This document shows, one piece after another, positions 56,248 to 64,000 of a stretch of DNA of 64,000 bases. Position numbers and translations under genes: made by a program. How positions within the stretch are numbered: the stretch's first letter is position 1; each line of letters starts with the position of its first letter. The stretch lies in NCBI GenBank assembly GCA_031272445.1, contig JAISTT010000011.1, positions 1 to 64,000 on the forward strand. Reading direction: 5' to 3'. The DNA is from Candidatus Endomicrobiellum mastotermitis (lineage in GTDB: Bacteria > Elusimicrobiota > Endomicrobiia > Endomicrobiales > Endomicrobiaceae). A model generated the notes under the pieces. It ran no database searches and was not told the origin of the DNA. It saw only the letters and a program-made list of their open reading frames with translations.

Positions 56248-59200
56248 CTAAAAGCGTAATTGATACTGAAGCATTAACTTACCATCAAATCGTTGATGAT
56301 AAGTTTGTCTTCCAAAATCAAGTCCGTAACTAGCATTTAAAAACAAACCATTAGCAATTTTGTATTTTATCTCAATATCATGATACAAATCAAGACTTTT
56401 ATTAAATTCATCAAAAGTAACCGAATATCCAATAAGAACTTTGTCTGTAAGGTTCTTTTCCATTGAATATTTTGTACCACAAAGTAATTTTGCAAAAGTA
56501 AGATTATCCATAGTAGGAATAGAATTACAAGTTTGAGTATAAGAAACTTTAAAATTATCAGCAAGTCTTATTTTACGTAAAACATTCCTTGCAAAAGGTG
56601 TTGCAATATTTTGATCAATTAGACGCAAAATCTGTCGTTTAATTTCAAAATTTAAAGATGGATCAGGGTTAGGTAAATTTAATTTTGTGTCCTGTTCAGT
56701 TTTTATAGCTTTTTCAAGAATTTTTTTTGGATTATCATAATTCAAATAGAATCTCAAATCTGACATATTACATCTTGGAATAACAAGTTTTATGTTTACT
56801 GGTCCATCGTCTATTTTTGAATCTCCAGTTGTTTCACACTCAGCAGTAATATAAATCTTATCATAGTCAATTATCTCCATTTTAGAGCTTAATATATTAA
56901 ATCTATAACCTAAATAATCTACTATACCACTTGAGCTTTCAATTATTCCTCTCGTTTTTATATCATTGTAAAAGCCCTTGATAAACACAGATCCTCTTAT
57001 AAATGCAGAAACAAAAGAATTTTCAAATTTCGTACCCTCACAAGCCCTTAGTTCCAAGTCAAATTCTGTATCCTTTGGAAAAACAGAGTTTTTATTTATA
57101 TAACCAATATTTCCAGGAAATGTAAAACGCGTATTCTTAAGTAAAACAAACCCAGAAATTTTAGGCTTTTCAGGAGTACCTTGTATTCTAATGTCAAAGT
57201 AAGGCTCACCAGCAGAATAGTCCTGCAATAGATATCTAGAATTTATTGTTATCGTACTACTAGGTATTGGTAACTGCGGAACACATAAACGAATTCCTTT
57301 ATTATTAGTAATAAATCTTATATCAAAATCTTCAACACTAAAATTACTAATCCCAATTTGCCCATAAACATTTAATCCTCCACATCCGGATTTAAAATCA
57401 AATTTATTAATTCTAACTAAATTTTCATCAATTGACATTTCAACAGACATACTTTTTATCTTATCAACATAGTTCTTTAGTTCAAAAGAACCCCCCATTA
57501 TTAAAAGGTCGGCATTATTAATTACTTTTCCATAAGTTCCAGTGACAGATCCTTTCAAAAACATTTTTCCAGAACTACATTTAATAAATCCTTTAGACAA
57601 ATACTTTATAATATTCAACTTATTATCCTCTATATCATAAAAAACATTTATATATTTCTTCTTAGATTCATTAAGTAGTACCCCATTAAACAAAAATGGC
57701 AAACTACCTCTAATATACGCGCTCATTTCGTTCAATTTAATCATAGCGACTTTTTTTAGAGTAACAATGTTATCCCAAAAACCTATCTCAACATCAAAAT
57801 TATCATATGGAATTCCCATTATAGAACCATTAGTTGATACTATTGCCATATCACCCCTAGGGTTATTAATATTACCCAATAAACGTACATCTATATTTGC
57901 ATTTCCTTTCATAGAGATTGGTAAACTCAGGATATTAATTATAAAACTCCAATCTACGTTTGAACCTTTTGCTTTTAAATCAATATAATCTATAGAGCTA
58001 TCCACATTTAAATTAAAAGTAGTTTTACCTTTTAGAACACTAAATTTCTTAATAGGCACAATCCCATCTAAAGCAATAAGACCTGAACAATCATATGAGC
58101 TAGAACTATCTGCTTTATGAGAAAATTCTAAAATTTTATTTTTAGTAGTATAATAAAAGCTAAGACAAGATAAGTGATAGTTATTTATCCATAAGTCGCT
58201 TAAATCAACTATACCAGTATGCTGTGTAGAACATTTTCCACTTCTTGTTATTTCGCCAAGTACCTTCAAATCTCCAAACAAATCAATAAAACCTATATGC
58301 ATATTAAGTAAAGACAAATTAAATCCGTATTTACCGTTTTTAATATCAAAAAAGCCTTTGTCAATTTTTACTTCACTATCTAGAATTTTGGCAGAAGCGT
58401 TGTTTACTATTACACTACCACAACTCATTCCAATATCAAATCTAACATCATTAAATCTCAAAGCCTCAATATAAGCATATTTAGCTTTTAAACACATTTC
58501 AAGATTATACCCCCCAGCTACTACTGTAAAATTTCCACTTCCAGAAAAACACCCATTTAACGGGATTTTAAAATTTAAAAACATACTCATTATTTTTTCA
58601 GTTAAATTATCAACAGTTAATAAAAAAGTATCTTTTTTCAAACAATCATTTTTTATTGTAATTTTCGTTTTATCTGTAAATAGCATGGCATCAAATGTAT
58701 TAATACCATTCTTATATATCAACCTCAAAGCGAAAGAAAAAAAATTAGATAAATACTTGCCTCTTATTAAAGAGGTTACAACATTAATACATGGATTGCT
58801 TAATTTACCAGAAAACTTTACAATAGAATTTAATAATCCATATAAACCAGGATAAACACCATCAATATTTGTATCTTTAAAGTAAAGATTTCCTGAAAAC
58901 TTATCTTTTTTAAAGTCCATTAGAATAGCACCTCTCACTCCATTATCAGATCTTAAATTAAAGATTTCAAATTTATCAGATGAAATAGCCACACTTGCTA
59001 GAATATTTTTAAATGACATTCCAAATATTTTTATATTATTGCCTTTAATGATACCATTAACTTTATTGTCATTTCTTAAATTATTTTGGAATTTTAAATA
59101 TCCAGTTGTTTCCACTCCACATATGCAAATATTTTTCATATTGACATAGATAGACGATATATTTAATGCTTTTTTGAATAAAATCATTCCACTTACATTC

Positions 59201-60753
59201 ATTGATACTTTACCAAAATTATCTCTTAATACGAACTTCTTTATATTCACTTTACTAAAATTCATGTCACCACTAACTTCAATCTTTTTAAACTTATTAT
59301 CGTACAATATCACCTCAAAAGCTTTAATATCAAATTTAGTAAGAGTATTTCTTTTATAATTGATATATCCATTTATCTTACCAGTAACTTTATGGGCTAG
59401 GCACTTATAAGCATGAAATATTTCTGACATATCAATACCATTAAACTCAAAATTTGCCCATGCCACTTTACCATTCTCAACAACAGTTTTTAAGATGACA
59501 GAACTATTATCTTTAAAAAAATTAAATAAATACAGATTGTTATTTCGAGTTATGCTTCCTCCTATATTCTGTATATTTACGTCCGCATCAGATAGACTAA
59601 ATTTTTTGAATTTTAAATCAATACGTCCAGAAGTTCTATTTATTGACCCTAAAACACTAATAACTCCTTTTACGTCTTTGAAAACAAGAGAAATTATAGG
59701 AATATCCTCAATATTAATATTTCTTATATTTACTGCAATCTCACCTGTTTTTGCATTACCCTTAATAATTCCTACAACTTTATTTTTAACTATAAGTGTT
59801 AATTCATAATTCCCATTTTTACAATAACTGATTTCCATTTTTTTTTCAGAGCCATACATATATTTTACATTATAAACTCTAATATAATCCTCTGTTTTCA
59901 ATAAACTAAAATCACATAAATTAAAATTATAAGCACAAAGTTTTGTTAAATTAAAATTAAAAATTCTTTTAATATTTAAACCTTCAAAGCTCAAATTATT
60001 CCTATACAAATCTTCATTAACCTTCAAAATATCAGTTTCAGAGATAACTTTAGTCTCATTTTTCAACGTATGACCAAACTCAAATTTTTCAATTGCAATA
60101 CTATGATTAGATGATAAATTACTCTTTCCATTCAAACTTATAACCATACTTATTTTATTTTTTAGGGCAAAAATTGATGAAGTATCTAAAGTGCCATCCA
60201 GCATTCGTCTGCTATACAAGTTGAACTTAATAGGAATACCTAAAACACATACAATAAGATCAACAGTAACATGATCTGTGCTAATTATTATATTTGCATT
60301 TGAAACTTTAACAAAGTCAATATTGTTTTTTGCTATGATTTCGTCTATAAATATTGAAATTTCAGACTTAGGAAGTTTAATAATATTATTTTCAAAATAA
60401 TGAAAAATATTTTCATTTTCATAATTCTCACTTAAAGAAACTTCCATTTTTGATATATCTATACGATTTATGGAAACTACTGGACGAATAATGCGAACTA
60501 AAAATTTTGCAGGATTCAGTTCAAATCTTATGCTTTGCATAGTGACTAAATCATCTAATGTCACATTTTCAAGTGTTAAACTAAAAGGTAAAATATAAAA
60601 ATTATCAAAATTACAATTATGCCCTGTTTTAGCATGGACATACTTTTGTATAAAAGGTGAAAATACAAATGTTTTTGCAAAACATAAAGAAAGCAGCCCA
60701 ACTAAAGCGACAAGCATATATATCGTATGTTTCAGATATTTTTGCATAACCAT
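56248..60753 (-). CDS. TamB-like (AsmA-superfamily) envelope-spanning protein
   Basis: A 1501-residue protein with one N-terminal transmembrane segment (about residues 8-26) and a very long periplasmic part dominated by beta-strand-rich repeats. The last 330 or so residues resemble the TamB C-terminal domain (DUF490): SSTITINSRYLLQDYSAG, then the FDIRIQGTPEKPKISGFV block, and an ending in LQYQLRF, like an outer-membrane-facing strand. TamB and related proteins are thought to form grooves carrying phospholipid from inner to outer membrane, or to aid barrel assembly with TamA. No tamA or bamA is next to it. Sequence divergence makes the TamB label probable rather than certain. Confidence 0.75.
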   Translation of the reverse strand: MVMQKYLKHTIYMLVALVGLLSLCFAKTFVFSPFIQKYVHAKTGHNCNFDNFYILPFSLTLENVTLDDLVTMQSIRFELNPAKFLVRIIRPVVSINRIDISKMEVSLSENYENENIFHYFENNIIKLPKSEISIFIDEIIAKNNIDFVKVSNANIIISTDHVTVDLIVCVLGIPIKFNLYSRRMLDGTLDTSSIFALKNKISMVISLNGKSNLSSNHSIAIEKFEFGHTLKNETKVISETDILKVNEDLYRNNLSFEGLNIKRIFNFNLTKLCAYNFNLCDFSLLKTEDYIRVYNVKYMYGSEKKMEISYCKNGNYELTLIVKNKVVGIIKGNAKTGEIAVNIRNINIEDIPIISLVFKDVKGVISVLGSINRTSGRIDLKFKKFSLSDADVNIQNIGGSITRNNNLYLFNFFKDNSSVILKTVVENGKVAWANFEFNGIDMSEIFHAYKCLAHKVTGKINGYINYKRNTLTKFDIKAFEVILYDNKFKKIEVSGDMNFSKVNIKKFVLRDNFGKVSMNVSGMILFKKALNISSIYVNMKNICICGVETTGYLKFQNNLRNDNKVNGIIKGNNIKIFGMSFKNILASVAISSDKFEIFNLRSDNGVRGAILMDFKKDKFSGNLYFKDTNIDGVYPGLYGLLNSIVKFSGKLSNPCINVVTSLIRGKYLSNFFSFALRLIYKNGINTFDAMLFTDKTKITIKNDCLKKDTFLLTVDNLTEKIMSMFLNFKIPLNGCFSGSGNFTVVAGGYNLEMCLKAKYAYIEALRFNDVRFDIGMSCGSVIVNNASAKILDSEVKIDKGFFDIKNGKYGFNLSLLNMHIGFIDLFGDLKVLGEITRSGKCSTQHTGIVDLSDLWINNYHLSCLSFYYTTKNKILEFSHKADSSSSYDCSGLIALDGIVPIKKFSVLKGKTTFNLNVDSSIDYIDLKAKGSNVDWSFIINILSLPISMKGNANIDVRLLGNINNPRGDMAIVSTNGSIMGIPYDNFDVEIGFWDNIVTLKKVAMIKLNEMSAYIRGSLPFLFNGVLLNESKKKYINVFYDIEDNKLNIIKYLSKGFIKCSSGKMFLKGSVTGTYGKVINNADLLIMGGSFELKNYVDKIKSMSVEMSIDENLVRINKFDFKSGCGGLNVYGQIGISNFSVEDFDIRFITNNKGIRLCVPQLPIPSSTITINSRYLLQDYSAGEPYFDIRIQGTPEKPKISGFVLLKNTRFTFPGNIGYINKNSVFPKDTEFDLELRACEGTKFENSFVSAFIRGSVFIKGFYNDIKTRGIIESSSGIVDYLGYRFNILSSKMEIIDYDKIYITAECETTGDSKIDDGPVNIKLVIPRCNMSDLRFYLNYDNPKKILEKAIKTEQDTKLNLPNPDPSLNFEIKRQILRLIDQNIATPFARNVLRKIRLADNFKVSYTQTCNSIPTMDNLTFAKLLCGTKYSMEKNLTDKVLIGYSVTFDEFNKSLDLYHDIEIKYKIANGLFLNASYGLDFGRQTYHQRFDGKLMLQYQLRF

Positions 60754-60911
60754 ATATCCCTTATCTCTTTAATACAATTAATATCAATTTAAATTTAGAA
60801 TTTTTCGTTACTATTGAAAAGAATTGACTTATTTTAAAATATTACAATTGCAGCAAAGCTATGAATTAAAGTAAAAATATTCATTAATCAGTAAAAATGA
60901 TTGAAAACTAA

Positions 60912-61787
60912 CTATTTAATTGGCGTTCCAGTTGATCTTGTAAGATCTTTAAATTCCTTTATGAGATTTATAGTCACTTTGCCAGGTTCACCATTAAAAA
61001 TTTCTCTTGAATCTACAGAGACTACAGGTACTATTTCAGCTGCAGTACCAGTTAGAAAACATTCATCGGCATTGTAAACGTTATATATACTTATACGTTC
61101 TTCTCTAACTGGAATTTTCAACTTATTTTTTGCCAACTCCATAACTGCATCTCTTGTTATTCCTAGTAAAGCTCCTTCTGGTCCTGGAGGTGTATAAAGA
61201 GTTCCGTTTTTAACTATGAAAATATTGTCACCGGAACATTCAGCCACATATCCTTCAGAATTAAGCATTATAGCTTCCATAGCACCGCCTCTAACTGCTT
61301 CCATTTTTGCAAGTATATTATTTAGATAATTTAGTGATTTAATATTAGGACTTAAAGAATCTTGTGTCATTCTTCTTGTGGGAACTGTTATTATTTCTAT
61401 TCCTTTTCCATATAGTTCTTCTGGATACAAAGAAATAGTATCGGTAATAATTACCAATGATGGCGGCATAGTACATTTTATAGGGTCAAGTCCCAAATCA
61501 CCACAACCTCTCGTAACAATAAGTCTTATATAAGCATCAAAAAGTTCATTTGATAAAAGGGTTTCAATCACTGCCTTTTCCATGTCTTTTTGCTGAATAG
61601 GAATTTTAAGATTGATAGTTTTTGCAGAAGCCCAAAGTCTATCTAAATGTTCTTTTAATCTGAAAACTCTGCCATTATACGCTCTTATACCTTCAAAAAC
61701 CCCGTCTCCATAAAGCAAACCATGATCAAAAACAGAAATTTTTGCGTCTTCTTTTTCAACAAGTTTTCCATCAAGATAAATTTTCAT
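60912..61787 (-). CDS. ilvE: Branched-chain amino acid aminotransferase
   Basis: A PLP fold-type IV aminotransferase for the last step of Ile, Leu and Val synthesis. The 291 residues contain VFDHGLLYGDGVFEGIRAY (about residues 19-37), LIVTRG, SLNYLNNILAKMEA with the PLP lysine (about 161) and CFLTGTAAEIVPV. D-amino-acid transaminase is the nearest alternative; the GDGVFEG and length favour IlvE. Confidence 0.9.
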   Translation of the reverse strand: MKIYLDGKLVEKEDAKISVFDHGLLYGDGVFEGIRAYNGRVFRLKEHLDRLWASAKTINLKIPIQQKDMEKAVIETLLSNELFDAYIRLIVTRGCGDLGLDPIKCTMPPSLVIITDTISLYPEELYGKGIEIITVPTRRMTQDSLSPNIKSLNYLNNILAKMEAVRGGAMEAIMLNSEGYVAECSGDNIFIVKNGTLYTPPGPEGALLGITRDAVMELAKNKLKIPVREERISIYNVYNADECFLTGTAAEIVPVVSVDSREIFNGEPGKVTINLIKEFKDLTRSTGTPIK

Positions 61788-61832
61788 CCCATTTTCCTTA
61801 CAAGTATCAATTAATTATTTTATAATTTTATA

Positions 61833-62495
61833 TCAAGTACATACTTTACCATTTACTATTTTTATTACCCTATCAGCTCTGGAAACAAGTTCTTCATTAT
61901 GCGTAACAAGCACGAGCGTTGAACCTGACTCTGAAGAAATTTCAAACAGTAATCTCTCAATTTCAAGTCCTGTTACTCTATCTAAATTGCCAGTAGGCTC
62001 GTCAGCAAAAATTATGCGTGGATCATTTATTAAAGCTCTTGCCAAAGCCACTCTCTGTTGTTCCCCACCTGATAATTCATTAGGAAAATGATCTTGCCTA
62101 TCTAAAATCCCAAGTCTTTCCAAAATACTTTTAGCATACTTAAGTCTTATATACCTCTCACTCCATACTGGCAATAAAATGTTTTCCAAAACACTAAAAT
62201 CTAACATAAGATAATGAAATTGAAAAATAAACCCTATATTATTTTTCCTCATAGCACATAAATATTTATCATTATTCTTAAAGCAATCAATCCCATCTAT
62301 ATAAACTTTTCCAGATGTAGGTCTATCCATAAGTCCTAAAATATGAATTAAAGTACTTTTACCAGCCCCAGATGGTCCTGTTAAAGCTATTTTCTGCCCT
62401 GACAATATTTCAATATTAATACTATTTAATATTTCAATATTAAATAATCCTTTCTTTACATAAGTTTTATTTATGTTTTCTGATTTTATATCCAT
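61833..62495 (-). CDS. lolD: Lipoprotein-releasing ABC transporter ATPase
   Basis: The ATPase that drives release of lipoproteins from the inner membrane. The 220 residues have Walker A GPSGAGKST (about 39-47), the ABC signature LSGGEQQRVALARAL and Walker B IIFADEPTGNLD. It follows the LolC/E gene by 42 bp, which is the basis for LolD over MacB or FtsE. Confidence 0.9.
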   Translation of the reverse strand: MDIKSENINKTYVKKGLFNIEILNSINIEILSGQKIALTGPSGAGKSTLIHILGLMDRPTSGKVYIDGIDCFKNNDKYLCAMRKNNIGFIFQFHYLMLDFSVLENILLPVWSERYIRLKYAKSILERLGILDRQDHFPNELSGGEQQRVALARALINDPRIIFADEPTGNLDRVTGLEIERLLFEISSESGSTLVLVTHNEELVSRADRVIKIVNGKVCT

Positions 62496-62537
62496 TTAAT
62501 TAAGTGTTAAGTAAAACTATTTATTTTAGTATTTATT

Positions 62538-63770
62538 TCAACCATATCTTATTGCTTCAAGAGGGTCTAATTTTGAGACTTGATAAGCCGGATAAATTCC
62601 AGCTGTTACTGTAATAATAAATGCTACACTTACAACCATAACTACATCCATCGGTACTATGGTAATAGGTAATTTATCAATATAATAAACACCTTTCGGT
62701 AATTTAAATACATTAAACCATTTCAATATGAAACTTATTAAAAGACCTGATATAAAACCCAAAAAAATCCCAATAAACCCAACAATAAGTCCTTCATAAA
62801 AAAAGATTTTTGAAATTGAAAGCCTTGAAAAACCTATCGCAGACATTATCCCTATATCTCTTGATTTTTGAAAACTTAAAAGTAAAAGATTTGAAACTAT
62901 ATTAAATGCAGCGACAATTATTATAAGTAGTAAAATTAAAAACATCATTATTTTCTCAAGCTTAAGAGCTGAAAAAAGATTTTTATTCATTTCAATCCAT
63001 GTTTTGGTCATATATGGATAAGATAGATCCTTTTGCAACTGTAAAGAAACTTTTAAAGCATCGTAAAAATTATTTATATAAACATCTAAACCTGTTACTT
63101 CATTCTGCATCAAAAAAAGTTTCTGTCCTTCTTCTAAATCAACAAAACCTATAGAAGAATCAAAATCATACATTCCAGATTGTACAATAGCTGAAACAAA
63201 AAACTCATACATTTTAGGAATATTAAAAACATTATCTGGAAACATTAAAATAACTCTATCACCTACATTTACAGAAATATTTTTAGCAAGTTCGCTTCCA
63301 AGAATTATTGATTTCCCGCCTATTTTTTTCCAGTCAAAATTTATATCTGAAAAAATTATCTGATTTGAAAAGTTTAACATTTTATTTTCACTTTCATAAT
63401 TTATAGCTTTAACCAATATACCAGTTGTGGATTTAGAATTTAAGCCCCTAATAATTCCTTGCCTAAATATAAATGGAGATATGCTCAAAATATTCTTATT
63501 ATTATCTATTTTACGTTTTATTTGAACATAATTTTTAAATGACCTGCCATCAATTCTTGTAACCATTATGTGTGATTGTATGCCCAAAATCTTCCTTCTT
63601 ATATCACTTTGAAAACCACTCATAACCGCCAATGTTATAATAAGTACTGCCACCCCTAAAGCAGTACCTCCTAATGCAATAAAAGTTGTAAGTATAGAAA
63701 AAAAATTTTTTCTTCTTGCCTTTAAGTATCTAAGTGCAACAAAAAATTCTACAGATAATATATTATTCAT
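62538..63770 (-). CDS. Lipoprotein-releasing permease LolC/LolE
   Basis: The membrane subunit of the lipoprotein-releasing system. The 410 residues contain a transmembrane segment at about 24-48 (FSILTTFIALGGTALGVAVL), a large periplasmic domain and three C-terminal segments; the end DPLEAIRYG is the usual LolC/E and FtsX-family finish. Only one gene is present, so a homodimer in place of the LolC-LolE pair is likely. It follows lysS by 11 bp. Confidence 0.9.
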   Translation of the reverse strand: MNNILSVEFFVALRYLKARRKNFFSILTTFIALGGTALGVAVLIITLAVMSGFQSDIRRKILGIQSHIMVTRIDGRSFKNYVQIKRKIDNNKNILSISPFIFRQGIIRGLNSKSTTGILVKAINYESENKMLNFSNQIIFSDINFDWKKIGGKSIILGSELAKNISVNVGDRVILMFPDNVFNIPKMYEFFVSAIVQSGMYDFDSSIGFVDLEEGQKLFLMQNEVTGLDVYINNFYDALKVSLQLQKDLSYPYMTKTWIEMNKNLFSALKLEKIMMFLILLLIIIVAAFNIVSNLLLLSFQKSRDIGIMSAIGFSRLSISKIFFYEGLIVGFIGIFLGFISGLLISFILKWFNVFKLPKGVYYIDKLPITIVPMDVVMVVSVAFIITVTAGIYPAYQVSKLDPLEAIRYG

Positions 63771-63781
63771 AATTTGAATAT

Positions 63782-64000
<219 letters not shown>

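Overview
This is a single AT-rich stretch of a reduced bacterial chromosome. The gene content suggests a Gram-negative (double-membrane) member of Elusimicrobiota, most likely Endomicrobium, the endosymbionts of termite-gut flagellates. That placement is inference from gene content and was not checked by a search. The clues are a UhpC-type sugar-phosphate antiporter, an archaeal-type split glutamate synthase, the DapL route to lysine and peptidoglycan, a largely intact set of amino-acid and nucleotide genes, and several decayed genes. No insertion sequence, phage gene, CRISPR array or rRNA was seen.

Layout. 1-3500: a probable remnant of a TrmA/RumA methyltransferase, a YggU-like gene, proC and yggS, then a 1.3 kb gap holding what looks like a badly decayed trpF. 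3501-7373: metK, recA and a DUF2779 protein that joins a Cas4/AddB-like Fe-S nuclease domain to a DEDD exonuclease-like domain. 7859-11381 (+ strand): uhpC and an OprB-like porin, with a 1 kb decayed gap between them. 11384-20666: carA, an APC permease, carB, purF and pyrG, a nucleotide run of glutamine-using enzymes. 21009-26353: a five-gene modular glutamate synthase. 26616-31529: tRNA-Leu(UAA), a DUF1844 gene, gltX, hisG, cvpA and a DUF1015 gene. 31694-34123 (+ strand): an M23 peptidase and a DUF4015 lipoprotein. 34145-42217: pheA (broken), hisC, aroF (broken), aroA, plsC, ispH and an S1-repeat protein. 42291-49389: pgeF, ftsZ, ftsA, ftsQ, ddl, murB and murC. 49598-56037: dapL, dapB, dapA, dapF, lysA and argH. 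56248-64000: a TamB-like giant protein, ilvE, lolD, lolC/E and the 3' end of lysS.

How it fits together. The cell appears to import phosphorylated sugar, make its own envelope (dcw cluster, Dap pathway, Lol and TamB machinery) and handle nitrogen through glutamine. The aromatic branch is failing. The first dedicated shikimate enzyme (aroF) has two frameshifts, the phenylalanine enzyme (pheA) has a nonsense codon and a frameshift, and a trpF-like relic lies elsewhere in the window, while aroA and hisC remain open. Most genes are on the minus strand, often with 4-bp overlaps. The four plus-strand genes all encode envelope or transport proteins. Clear hairpin terminators are scarce.
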